Assembly (NCBI GenBank): GCA_033557835.1
Contig: JAWQRO010000069.1
Coordinates: forward strand, 1 to 62,811
Length of the DNA stretch: 62,811 nucleotides
From: Helochares maculicollis
Lineage: Eukaryota; Arthropoda; Insecta; Coleoptera; Hydrophilidae
Direction: 5' to 3'
Under the pieces are notes generated by a model. That model ran no database searches and had not been told where the DNA came from. It saw only the letters and a list, made by a program, of their open reading frames with translations. Positions 43,401-58,400 of this stretch are shown here, one piece after another (within the stretch, counting starts at the first letter, position 1; each line of letters starts with the position of its first letter). Made by a program: the position numbers and the translations under genes.

Positions 43401-46400
43401 AGGATTTTTTCTGAATGTGCTAACTACAGAATCAACTGGACTTATGCAATATTTTTTTATTCAGTTTTTCGATACGAAAAAACGTTTATACTTTTGCCTC
43501 CGTTTGGATTAGCAGTTTTAAAAATGACTTAAGCAATGATCCATTAAATAAAAAGACAGCTGTCCATTTTTTATAGCACGGCGTACTATTGAATAATATG
43601 CCAAACATTAATTTACGGCATTGGCCGAGTGAATTGTGGAAATTATGCACACAGGTTTCTTTGACCCCCAACGTTATAGTAAAACGTCTTGGCGACGAAT
43701 TGTCCATATATCTGTGATGTCATAACTTTAATTACTAGGTTGTCCAATAAGTTTTGCAGTTCGAAAAACACTCAATTTGATGGGTGGAAATACACTTTAT
43801 TATTCAGTATAGCCTCCCTGAACATCAATACACTTGTTGAGATTACAATTTATGAATTTCATCCCTGAAGTAAGAATCTGGAAGGGCTGTCAAATACGCT
43901 TTCACATCTGTTATGATCTTATCATTTGATGAAAAACACTTTCCACGAATGAATTTTTTAGGTCTGGAAACAAATGGAAGTCGCTAGGGCCAAAATCTGG
44001 TGAATACGGTGGATATTCTAACAATTTGAAATTTAATTCATGGATTTTTTGTCACGAATTTTTTCCTTCAGATGGTCAAAAGGATACAATAACATTATAC
44101 AATATTGCTTTACTAGTTTGCTAGTCATCCACAAACAAAATTCCGTTTGCATACCAACAAACTGATACTAACACCTTTTTGGCCGATTTATGGACACGAA
44201 CTCGTTTTGGAGCCGAAAACTCTGGTTCATCGCCATCGCATTTGTATGTGTTTTTGTTCTATTCTTAGCATTGCGGCACCTATTGGGCACACAGCTTTCT
44301 AAAACTCAATACTTCAGTCAAAATATTGCTTAAACTGCCCAATGCGATGTCTAGGACTTCTACTAAATTTCTTTGAGTCACTCGACGATTTTTCAATACG
44401 ATATCCTATATTTTTTCTACGATTTCTGATTTTGTTGCTGTTTTTGAACGTTCTTGGTGGGAATTGTTTTCAAGGTTTGTATGACCACGTTTAAATTCAG
44501 CAACCCATCTTTCGACTGTAATAATTGAAGGCGAATAGTCCTTACAAACTTTCAACATGCGTCCTTTGTTTTTAAGCCTTCCAAAAATAAAAATTCAATC
44601 ACTGCACGATACGGAATTTTTCCATTGCAAAACAATACTGTGACACGTCGATACAACATGGCTTGTTAACAAAGAATGAATTGACAGATTGAAAAAATTT
44701 AGACTAGTATGAACGTCCTTTCTTATCTACCCAAAAACTTATAAACCGCGAAAGATAAATAACCTCCCCATGTATGATGCATTCATCTGGGCACAATTCT
44801 TTCGGTGGCAAATACATTTGAACTTTACACAAAAAGTAGCCAATGATCTTTTTGTATGTGATATAATCAATACTATCATTATGGAAAACATAACTTTCGA
44901 AATGGATCTCTACTCATTATATTTGTAAAAATTCGATTCAATTGTTGAATCTGGCATCCAATATTCGCCCCTTGTGTTTTTGAGTACTTTGCTTATTGGA
45001 AACACAAGTCCTAATAGTTTGGTTTTTTAGTTCTGTTGCAGTTACAACTTTCAATTTTACAGATTCGGCACCATCTCTAACTCGCTGTATATTTTGAGCA
45101 TGATAACGATTTGTTTGTGTCCTCATATATACAAATAAACCATGGTCTATAAAAAGCTTAACCACATCGTATACACTTTCCGAAGTTTTTGGCTTTTCAT
45201 GAATTTCACTTAGTCCTAAATACAGTTCGATAATAAACGGATTATCATTGTCTAATACTGAATTATCACTCTCATAACAATTGCTAGCATGCATTGGTAA
45301 AATTATAGTTTTTCTATGTCGAAACAATTCCTCGTTACTTGAAATAGCCATTTGAAAGAAATTTAAAATTTATGAAAGAATAACTTTGATGTCCAAAACT
45401 TTACTGAACGTGCGAGTCAATACTTCAATAATCGACACAACACATGCCTGTTGAAAATTGTTCTATTTTGACGTCAATATTACCTTATCTTTAGCAAATG
45501 TTGACTGTCTTGTGTATATTACATACTTAATTTATTTTATTCGCATACAATGTTTATATTTAAAGTTTTGTAGGTACAAGAAACATTAGAGTGCTGAAAA
45601 TCACATGTAAGAATAATCTTAGTATATATTTAAATATCTCATTTAGTAGGGTAGGTGACCGAACACTTCACGAAACAGGCAATATTTACCAGATTCTAGA
45701 AGAAATTATATCATCAGATTGAAAATATTAGTTATCATAAACTTTTAAGTTCATAGAAAATATTTCAGAAGGTGAGTAATGATTTTATACGTCATTTATA
45801 TAGATAGAATGTTGTAAAAATAATGAATATTTTGTCCGCGCATAATTTTTTGTGCATCAGTTCGATGAATCAGGTAACATACTAATATTTCAAAATGCAT
45901 AAATTTAATATCAAATCTATAGTCACAATAGTCATATACTATATATTGCATTTAAGGATCATTTTTTTGTGAAACAAGTAAAAACTTTAAGTTTTCATCC
46001 TATAAGTGAACGATAATCCGTGTAAAAATATATACGACATTAAGTGGCATTTTCTTCACAGCTTTGGTCTACGTAAAACTGATAAATTGATATCTTAAAT
46101 ATCGACAATTTATAGTAATACTACGAGAGAATATCACGCACAAAGAAAATCTTGTCACAATGAGATAAGGGTAAAATATTGCACATTTAAGTTTTTTATT
46201 GATATAAGTATTTATTTATTTTGAAGTGTGTACATAGAATTGATGAAATATAAGCGATTGTGAATTTATATCTATTAATTCCAAAATTCAGTAATCTGGT
46301 CTGAACCATTGATATAATTTATACTTATAACAATCAAGCTATTATTTTCTCAGACCAATAAAGTAATATTATTGTCTTCTAGTTTGTGTTGGTAGCATTG

Positions 46401-49400
46401 CATAAACTTGTTTCACCTGAAATTTGGATTTTTTTCAGTCTATGTTACAATTATACATAATTATTACTCGTTACTTCTATTTTTATTATCACAACAGTCC
46501 GTTTCTATATACAGTGGTATAAAAATGTCCCAATGGTGTTTTTCAGTGTCAAATGGAAGGTGATAATTTTACAATAGTATGCTAAATTTGTCGGGCATAG
46601 AATCTACTAAAAATGATCCATTTGATACATATTATGAAAATTGTTCAGATGAGTCTGACGAAAGATATTTCTCTGATGCAAATGATGATGATATTTAAGC
46701 AAAAATAACACCAGGAGAAAACAAAGAAAACACAAATGCCAGGATTGCAAATAAAATGTAATTAATATTATTTAGTCAGATATACCTCGAAATGTTGTAC
46801 CAAAATTTACTATTTTTAAAGAACGTGAATACAACATTCATGAAAATATTCGAAGAACTACTAGGTTGCATGACTTTAAACATTTCTTTCAAACTTTCCA
46901 ATTGGTTGCTTATTACTTGTTACTTGAAAGTTTTGAAAATACGAAGGAATTTAAAAACCTAATCCAGATGACAATTAGACTTTTTTTGCTTATTTCGTGT
47001 TAATTCAACAAATTATCAACATTTTTAGACTCTTGGTCAGGGAAAATATATATTAGCATTTTTATAAAATCAACTCAGTCTAAATACCTCAATTCAAAAC
47101 TGTAAACGACCCCAATAAACCAGTAGGAACTAATAAGCCTTGAGTAGAGCCCAGAGATTGAATGTCTAAAGGAGACGCTCCTAAAATTTAGCCAATACAG
47201 TCGAGAAGCAATTGATGACAGTATGACATGATTCAAAAAGAGATCCAGTTTAAAGTAATATTTGTCGATGAAGCCTGTAAACCACGGGATCAAAATCTCT
47301 TATGATATGAACATATATTTTGGGGCAAAAACAATACATCAAATAGGAACATTAAGAAGAAGAGTTATTTTGAAACTATCTAATACAATTAAATAACGAG
47401 ATGCGGTATGTTTTGATCGACTTAACAAAACTACATAATGGAGACGATACATTTTTATGTAATCATAGTAAAAAGCTATTCATAAGATGACAAGATACAA
47501 AAAAGTGTTGTTAATTAATTGTCGCAGTGATGACACAATTTGTAAAGCGAAAACAAATGATTAGTGAAAATTCAATGAGTATTGTTCAAAATCCTTTTAA
47601 AGTCAATTCAGGGGTGGAGTAGTTTTTGTTGATCAAATTTCCATTTTATATGATATAAAAGGAAAATCTTGCAAATGGAGAGGATTGTCACTAAATGGTG
47701 TCTGCCGTCAATCATTGGATTATAAACAAAGAGAAAAAAGGCAGATGAACCCCTTTATTGATTCTGTGGCAATATTTTTAGTAGAATTAGATGAATGGGG
47801 AAAGCATATAACAAAAATCAAGCATACACGACATTCTTTAGGTAAACGTTCTAAAGCAAGCAAACAAATGCTTCATCCGGGTAGCCAGTTGTTACTATTT
47901 GGACTTACAAAAAGATGTTGTGAACGATGTGCAAAGCGACACATCGAAAGGCAAAACCATATCGTACAAAATGCAATATACAATTGTGCAAAAATTATTT
48001 TACCCCGTTAAATATCTAATTCATACAGATTTTTTTATTATTAAAAATCTAAATCATTATATTAAAATAATATTTCTTTTTTTATAATTTATAATTTGCA
48101 TTAAATTAAAAATGAACCACCAAAAAGTCACATTGGAGGAAATATGGCTTAGAATGAGCAAGTTATAGTAAAATTGTTTATTAATTATAAGTAAAACATT
48201 GTAAGTTCATTTTTCAACAAACATCTACGAATACGTCAACGATTTGTCCGCTACTGCACGGAGCATCTTCAGGGCTCATCATCACTAGCAGAAACTTACA
48301 ACTATAATTGCTAGTAGCTTTAAATCATAAAGTTACTTTAGCAAATCAAAGGGTTTCATGGATGACTTCATTTAATTTAGTGCCACGTCGCGGCTCTTTA
48401 GTGCAGTCTAACTTCTTACTTAGTTTCCTATTTTCCAATTGTTTGCTACATCAAAACACATGTCTAAGTGGACCAATTAAAATAACAAACAATGACTTTT
48501 TAATATTTACCTAATTGAAATACAGTAAAATAATTACATCTTAGTAATTTAAATTAATGTTTACTACAATAAAACAGTCTGTAGTACTGTATTATTTACT
48601 TGCCTAGGTAAAAATAAAAAACGGTCTTATAAATTGATTATAATGTTTCGATTAAGTAAAGCTTTCACCGAAAAAATTAAAATTTTGATAGAAATTTTTG
48701 GGCAATTCAAGTAAATGTTCCACTGTAAATTGGAGTTCCTATATAATTTTATAGGCGTGAAACCCAAGATTTTAACGCAACAGAAAATACACTTGATGGC
48801 CCTTTTCTTAAACTTAATTGTAAGCAACTGCTACAAACAACAAAAATTACAAGAGCGAAAATTTTCCTCTTCTTAGGAAATATCATTAATTATACAATGA
48901 CGGCTATAATTCGAAATCTAATCATAATATCAAAAGAAGTATGCAAACTCTTAACTTTACGCATGCAAAGCTGCAAGCAATTACAATAGTATCAAAGTTA
49001 AAAATCTATAAATAAAATTTAAAGTGTACTAGAGTCAGATTTTGAAGCCGTTAGAATTAATAAATTGTCTGTAATAAATGTATTAATCATTATTAATTGT
49101 CGAGTCAGCAAGAGCGTCAGATCACATGGAGGAATAACTGCCTAATTAAATTAAATATATTAAGGATATATAGCTTAGCAAACAGCTGCCTGCAAGAGAA
49201 ATTTTTTGTAAAGCTTAAAATAACACTATTTGATCATGGCATTATGGTTACAAGAAAATCAGGTCACTTGGAAGACTAGCAGCCGATGTGAGGGGCAAAA
49301 AATGGGCAATATTTGGAGATAAATATGAGATGAAATGGCGTGTTGTAAAAAATATATATCTCGTGTGGAATTGCTTTCTTGGGAAAATTTCACGCGAAGA

Positions 49401-52400
49401 GAAAAATGCTCTTTTAGTGAAAATTATTTACTGATCTCATCGATGAGATGGCAAAATTGCACGGAAGCGATAAGGGCGAAATTGTTCATCGAAATTTACT
49501 CAGAAATGGCTCGTACTCTACATTTAGAATTGCGTTTAACGTTTCTTCATAATGAATATAAAAATTTTCAAAATAATGAGTAGTACAATTTTCAAATGCA
49601 GGCATACTCCTAATTATTCTCGATCAATTAACTCAGTTGTTACAACAATATTTCGTTTTTCTCTATCTACTGGTTTGTTCAAAAGTTACATATTGTTTCT
49701 TGATGTAGATAAATAATTTGCATGATAAATGAGTTCGTTAAGTTGTAGAAGGATATTTGCGTTCGTAGAAACAGCATGTAAATAGCAGTTTTACATAATG
49801 CCTTTTAATTATTTTAGTTGCTTGATGTAACAAATTGGTCAGCTTAGTAGAATTCTAGATAATGACGTAGAGGGTTTAATTGGAATAATTGCATCGTTCG
49901 TTGGTCGCCAGATAATTTGTTAACAAATCTGTAATATGAGAAAATTGAAATTCTGCTTGTCAATGCATTTTAACACGTGGCTTGGCACTACTCCAGATTA
50001 GATCTCTATATACATATTAGATAAATGATTAGTGTTGCATTGGGTAGCTAATTAACGACAATATATCATAAATTTCCAGCTGCAATCGCTTGTATTAAGT
50101 ACGTAAATTGATTCTAGCTTCTTCGCGAAAATGAAGTTTATTCATTCAAATAAGATATCAATAGAATAATAACAGAGCACACAAATGTAGGAACAAATTA
50201 ACTAAGTTTTTTTATTATCTACACCAATCAACGTAATATTCTACTAAGTTCTGTAGTCGTGAACCCTTAGAAAAGGATAAACAATTTAATACAATGCATA
50301 GAAATTCTAAGATAACATTCAGCAATGTATTTATATTAAGATACAGCAATAATATCCAAAATATTGCTTCATTTGTATATATATAGATACGAAATATGTA
50401 AATATTGCATATTTGATTTGTTGCGTGTGAGATAAACTGTTTTTTAACTACAGGACACAATAAAACGAATTCACATAACAGGATTTACGTAAAGTGTAAC
50501 TGCTTCCGTTACCTATCGCACAAAAAACATAATTCTGTCATGTGGGTGTCTAAAACAACCGAAGCTGTTTTATTCCAACTTAAACTTTTTCCACAAAATG
50601 TCAAGAACACATTTGATGTATTCCCCTAAATTCAATTACAACACCCTATTTCCGTTATCATTTCTGAGACACCTACCTCATATTCTCATAAAGCATTCAT
50701 AAAGACTACCTTTTTTTTTAGAAAATTTAATTACAAAAACCTGCCCACGCATGCATTTATTTTTTAATAAACATTTCATTGATTCTCATTTGGGAGAATA
50801 TATTTCGAAAGTGTAATACATATCCGCTACAACACCCTCACAACTATATAAAAGATATTTATATAAATATGTTTCCAAATTTGTTCACGGCTGTGACTAA
50901 CTGACCAAATTATCCTACATAAAGAATAAAATTGATAAATCGATGTGTCAAGATAAGCGCATTTCGATTTGAGCCGGTATTTTTATACGTCGAGGATTAT
51001 CCTGCTTCCGCAGCCCAAACGCTCAAACGTGCCACAAACCTCACAAATCTAATCGCCCCCGAAAGTGAAAATAAAAATTTGACCGAGATGGGTGAGTAAA
51101 ACGCGGTGATAAACTTGTAAATAATATCGTATTTTATTGTTATTAATGGCACCCGTTGCAATACTAATTCATTAAGCGCACCCCTAGAACTAAATTTTTA
51201 TATGTACTCAGCCAGTCAGCGTATTTTCATCGCGTTTTAATTACAGTTTAAAAATTTACAAATTGCTCGTTCGACGCACAAATGCGCTTTTGAATTTGAA
51301 AATAATTAATTATAAAACAAAAGATTTAACATTATAGCCTGCCGTGAAGAGGAGTTCAAAATTACGCAGATCAATTCAAGGGACCCGCTTCGTAGCCCCC
51401 TAAACCCCAATTTCGTAAATTCATAGTGACACAAGTGGGCTGCGATTGGAGCAGATTAGATTTCAGACTCAATGCATTACAACCATTGGTTATGGATTCG
51501 CCCTTGCGAATCCAGGAATCGATATGAACTAACGAAAAATTAACCTAGCCTGCTTAAGCGGCGCCACCCTGCGGCAACCCTAAAAAGTAAAGAGAAATGT
51601 TGCGTTGCACTAAAGAAAATTACTTTTTTTCCCAAATAAAACTATCTCCTTCCGCAAAGTAAACTACCTACTTCCGCAAAGAAAACTACCTTCTTCCGCA
51701 AAGAACACTTCTTTATTTTGAAGTTCTTTTTTTTAAATTGATAAGATATTACTTGCTTAAAACTAGGAATGTTAGTCTTTTGTGACAAATCTTCTACTTA
51801 CTACCGTTGCAAGAGGACGGATCGGGTATCCTACTAAGGCTCGCGTCTAAGCCGTGACCATCGCCACAAGGTCCATTTTCTGTAATAAAACACAAAGTAA
51901 GGTTTTGTTCCTGCAGCGAATTGAACATTCACTAAATTAGTAACAGTCTTGCATATCAAGCAAAACATGCATTAAAATATCATTTAATAAACATCAATTT
52001 TATTCTATCAGTACAATTTACAATAGTAATTAAATACATCCACAACATTTAAATAAAACATCGTCTCATGCGTGATAAACCTGCTCATAGGAGTTTCAAC
52101 GCTGAAAGCTGTTCCTTAAATGCATTAATCTCTGCAGTCTTGACTTGTTTCTAATGTTTTTAATCATTTTATCGACCACCTTGTCGATTATTTTTGATTC
52201 TAAGCAAATGGTGTATAATCTCCTACAGGTACCGCTATACCTAATTAATGAATTCAAATCTAAATATCCCGCTATTTCCAGAATTAATTCATTGGGTAGA
52301 TCTTCCAGGACGTACCCTCTCACAGTATTTACATGCAATATCGCTTTCTTCATGGGATTAGCGACTGCCGTTTTAAATTTTTTAGATAGTGCTCCTAAAT

Positions 52401-55400
52401 GTTGAAATCGATAGTTACTCAAGTTGGTACTTGAGGATATAATATACTGAGAAGCATCAATTAACAGACTGCAATTCGCATCGGCGATATTTCTAACAAA
52501 TGAGTTGACCACCAAATCATTCGCATTGAGCGTACACAAAAAAGTACAGACGTAGAGCGGAAAAGGAGCCAACATCACTTCAATTTTATACGTGCCGTCA
52601 TCATGTTTCCAAAGTTTAGGCATATCACTAGTCAATTTCAAAAGTCTTTTGTAGTGGTATCCTGTGGTACTTTCGTCCGCTGTTTGTAATTTGTCTTTCG
52701 GCACAAAACCAGCCTCCAGCATCAGCACGTATAAAATCATGACCATTAAATCGTTTCGGTCACAGGCACTGTCCGATTTCTGTAGATACAACATTAAATT
52801 TCGTAAGCTGATGGGAAGCTTTTCGTCTTGAGATTCTTCGATTAGAAACAAGGTTTCGTCCATTGCTGAAACGAAATTCTCACTATAGAAGTTGCGCACT
52901 AAACCCACAAAGGGCACACATTGGATACCGGAATTGTAATGAGAAACCATAATTGATTGACTTTCAATTGCGAATAGCATATATAGTAAATACATGAAGT
53001 GTTTCAGAAATGATTTCATAAAGAGTTACAATTATATAGTTTTAAATTTTTAGTCGATTTAATTTTTATAACTCATAAGTGGTAATTTACAAAAGATAAG
53101 ATGTGGTATATCCATAATATGTTCGAGCATTTAACTCAAAGCCAATTTTAAACATAATTAGAATTTAAGTTTAAGAGGGTACATAAAAAATGACTTAATT
53201 TTTCAAATATACCCTTCTAATACCAATTATTTTAATATCATAGCTGTTTTGCTTATTGTTAATAAGTGCATATTTTTGCTCCTCAATTATTTCCTGAGTA
53301 TGTTATTATATTATATTGTCCATATAATACTGCAATTAGTAATATACCAAAAAATTGTTAGCAATTATTTTCAATCGCTGAAGAAATTAGTCATGGAAGT
53401 ATTAGCGGGACCGAAAAGTAATGTTTCTGCGCACGCCGATTGACATTTGTCAGCTCAGTATGAAATTCGAAGAGGTGCCAAAGTCATTTTCGGGATATTG
53501 TAACTTGTTGATTTCTAAATAATTGAATATTAAACTTTTTTCTGCGATTCGGAGTTATATCACCAGTCAAATATCAGAAGAGCATATCGAACATAGTATG
53601 CCTTTTGAGTTTCGTAAGGGTAATAACGCAACAGTTGCGACCAAAAATATTGGCGATGTTTATCCAAGTGCTTTAGACGTTGATAAATGACAAAGATAGT
53701 TTACCAAATTCGTATTTGGTCATTTTGATCTCTCTGACTCCTATCAATCAGAAAGACCAACAATTTTAGACATGCTGAGGGAAGAAGTGGAAACAATTCC
53801 ATGTCAAACTCATTTAACCAATCTTGATCGACCATCCAGGGACATTTACAGCAGATTGGAAAAATAAGCAAAGCATATTTTTGGGTTCTCCATTGTCTAC
53901 CGAAAGTGAACAAAGCCAACTAATCTATCAAATACAATGTATTGCTTGAAATTTATACAGAAGCATTTATATATCTAGTATATATTAATCTAAAACGCAA
54001 AAGGCAGTGGCTCTCTCCAAATGATTCACCACAAAGTACTGCGAAGCCGGATATACACCCTAAAAAGGCGCCTCTATCCATTTGGTGTAATATTCTCAGA
54101 TTTATTCACTTTAAAGTATTAAAACTTAGACAAACTATTAAGCCCTTATTAAGACCTTTATTCAAACAATAGGATCGAGTGAACTAACCTTTAATCGAAA
54201 AGTATCCGGTGATTGTTAACATAAAGAGCGCCATTCTGCAACATTATAGTGCCCGGACTGTATAAGGCAAACACTGGAAAAAATTCATTATTTTGGGTGG
54301 GAGGTACTGCCTCACCCACCGTACTCACCCGATACCGCACCCTCGGATTTCTACTTATTCCAATCTCTACGTTTTTCAGTGGCAAGAAATTTAAAAATTT
54401 AGATGATGTTCAAAATGCCTTCTTAATGTATTTTACTTTAAAATCAGTTGATTTTTATCGGACCGGGATTGAAAATTATAGCATTAAATGGCAAAATGTT
54501 ATTAATAACAATAGTGATTAAATTATTGACTAAAAATAAAACGTTTAAATTTTTAAAAATTTATTTGTTTGAAATTAATGTAAAAATGCGACACTTTCCT
54601 GTTGCCCTAATACATTATAGAGCAAAAACAAACAAACATGTTACGTTAACTACCACTTAAAAATTATTAAATTATCCTCATATTAACACAAAAATGTTGC
54701 ATTCAGAAAAGTAATGTAAGCCAGTTTTACAAAATCGTTAAGCGAAGCTCTATTTCACTATAACTGTTATATTCTAATGCGTTTTATACTTAGATGGAAT
54801 TGCAAAATGAAAAAGTCGTTACAGCTGTATATATTTATTAAAAAATAGAAATAAAATTGCCAATCGTTTAAAAATAAATTACTTGCATTCGTTTATTAGG
54901 AAATCCATCTTCGCTCATGGAATTTGGCTTAACATTTCATATGAACTCTATTATGTATTAATAATTCGCACTGATGTACGACTTAACGAGGTAATATAAA
55001 ATAAACAGTTTGCTTAAACATATCTTAATACCGTTTTCACTATCAATTAAAAATGATTTAATTTAATGACGTGCTAAACTAACTTCAGTCCTATTAAGCA
55101 GATAATTTATATTAAATGTTTGACAAGTCTAGCTATTAATTATAAGAAATCAGACAAACAAGATGAGACACCTGTTAAATATTTCAAACACTTCAGTTCT
55201 CAAATTATAATTTTGTCCATTAAATCTAAGCGCACACAAAAAGTACAATTGAATTAGTTAAAAGTTTGAGTGGGATATTTTCAAATTACGAGGTCATTAC
55301 TTTGTTTGCCAATAAGCGTGGAGCATACAATTTTATTAGCTTTTAGAAAGATTAATCAAAAATTCCAAGTATAAATTGTAACACTTATATTTGTTTAAAG

Positions 55401-58400
55401 TAACAATGCAGTTTTCTTACAACATGTTTCTTATAGGAAAATATTAATGAAATTTAATTCCCTAAATTTTATCAAAATTTAGATCAGATGCGTTACACTT
55501 GGACAAAACTAAACATGGTAATCCAAAAACAATAATTATCTATTTGATGAACGCTAAACTAAAATGCGTACAGATATAGACAACTCAAATAGCAATAAAA
55601 ACTTGGGTATTTATAAAAGTATATTAATTTTTATACACAATATTTATGTGGAACACTCTATTTTATTGTCACTGAGGTTAAGCTTCTATATATATATATA
55701 ACAAGCTTCGCTTAGAGTAGATAAATTGTGCCTGGGAAAATGGGGATATTTACATCAAATATCATCATCATTTTTTCCCTAATTTACAAAAAATATATAA
55801 TTTTCGTTCAATGTTACTCTCTATGTGCATTTATACTATTATTCTGTATTATAACTAAATTTTCTCAATTACACTTACAACACAGTTAGATTGTCTTGAT
55901 ATTTTTACTGGTAAGGGCATGGAAACTATTTTTGTACAACAAACTTTTGAACATATCAGTCTCAATGTCTTGCGAAATGTGCACATCAACTACCATAAAA
56001 TAAACAAGATTATTGTTCAAATCACACATTTTTCTTCATATTTCTTCTTTAGACAATCATTTTACAAGATTGAATTTTTATCATTTTTAGCATATCTGTG
56101 CGTAGTGTAAACGATTGCGGTTAGACTATTTGAACTAGAGTGATGTTACTATAATACGCCACTGTATTAATAAAATTGTTGGTCTATAACATATGAGTTA
56201 AGCAAAATTACTAGAAGTATCACTTTACTCACTACAGTTTTAAATTTTTTCCAGGAAACTAATCATCGGTAGATAATTTTATAGACATCTAAAAACCCAT
56301 TAAAAATCAAAAAAATACTAAATTAGGACACGATCGGAGCACGGTATATGCTATTTTCAAAAGTTGAGTGTTTCATATAAAATAAGTGAAAAAGTTGCTA
56401 AAATTCTGCATATATGTTTAAGAAATTAAAATTAGCTACAACAATTACTGTTTATGTAAATCACGAAACCAAAAATAGTATTTTCGAATGTTTTTGACAT
56501 TCCAGTATTACTATATATAAAAAGGGAGGTATTGGGATCACGAAAAATTGGACCTCGGGATTTTGACATATCTCCACGTTTTGAATGCTCCTCAATCCAT
56601 TTTGACCATTTTTGGCATGTTGTCTGTGTGTGTGTATGTAACACGATAGCGGTCGGAGCTTTTGATGTGAAGCGATGAAATTTGACATACGGCTATTGTG
56701 GCAAAATCTGTGTCAACTTTTGAGGCACGTAGGACTACCGAAAGTACCTGTTTACATATAAAGTTTTAAAATATTTTCAAGTAAACTAGTCTGTAAAATT
56801 AAAATCGGATTGAAATTTCGTGTACATCTTAAATATCACAAAAACTGACAATTACAAATTTTCAACATGATTGGAGCACCGGAAGTGATATTTTTACAAT
56901 TTTGAAAATTCCAATTGTAGTAGCCCTTGTAACACAAAATTTTACAAACATGTTATAAAAATGCTTAACATGGAAAATATAGCGATAACAAATTGTGCCG
57001 AGACAATTTTTTGGTATATTTCAATACAAGTATAACAACGAAACAACGATGCTTTTGCTACGCTTTTCGGTATTCGAAAATTAGCTTGTTTGAAATTTTA
57101 TTTAACGTTGTTTCAAGTATTTGTAATTAAATTTGAAGAGTATTAATTTCCTAATGCACCTCTACTCTTGCTCGAGATTAAAACTATTTAAGTATTAAGA
57201 ATTATTTTTTAAAATTACACATAACCGCTTCACTCGAAAAAACAATCATAAACCCGTCTTCTTACACTCAGCAATACTCAAACACACACTTTATCAGGTC
57301 TAATAACGAAAATTTCAACATCACAAATTTATAAATAGTTTAAAATGCTATTCTTTTCTAAAATCACTTTTGCGCTCACTACCCCTAACAGTTGATGCAA
57401 AATAATGTTAAACATGAAATGAAGATAAACAGCTCTTATTCTACTTATAGGGCAAAACGATCGAATTGGAATTTTAGTATTTTTATCAGTTAAAATATTG
57501 TGAAAAACTGTTAAGAGAAATCACAACAAACAACTAGTATTGCTGCTTCCTTTTTGTCTATTTCATTAGAATGCTGTTTGTATAAGAGCATGTATAAGAC
57601 ATCTTATGTGCTAAATATTACCATTTTTCTCGTAAATAAATTAAAGGAAAATCACACATAAAATTAATTTTCAATTAATATTGATTTTTTTTTAAGTTTC
57701 TTACACCCATTGAAATATACATAAGTAAATACACCCAGAATTTCTTGGCATTTATATTTACATTAGATTGTCTACCTAAGCCTCTTGCATTTAGAAATAT
57801 TCCGCATTACACATTTCGCGCTGAATTTAAATGCATCTATTTATGAAGTAACATTGAACAGCATTATCATATTTTAACAGAAATTTAGATATATCTCTAA
57901 ACTACATAAAGTCTTCAACAACAGAATGTTTAGAATTTTTGTATTGTAAAAAACATAAAATAATTAATAAATTGAAAGCAAATTAGTGCGATTCTACTTG
58001 ATGGATCCAATTCAAAAGAGTTATATTCAGTAAACCGAAAAAATCAATACTATAATAGTTTTGTATTTACATGAAAAATTTAATTAATTTACTGATAATT
58101 TTATGCTATACTCGATAATTATTTAAACGTGATAATTGTAATCCAATATGGTGTCAAAAGAACTGCGTTTGGTAATTAACTCAAACCACATAATTCACAG
58201 TATTCTTGAAGCTAAGCACTTAATTATTAATTGTAGTATGCATTGGTTTTATATTCTGTAGAAATCCCAGATTTATCACTGTTTTTCTAGCAAATTGAAC
58301 AAGAAGTATGTACAAAATTGGCAAAATTAAAACTATTTTCCATATTTAAATTGCCACTCAGGAAAAATGTTTGCCACACTACTGAAAAATATTTCTTAAA

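Noticed and set aside
52145..52405. Plus-strand open frame inside the F-box gene
   Set aside because: Antisense shadow of the F-box coding sequence.
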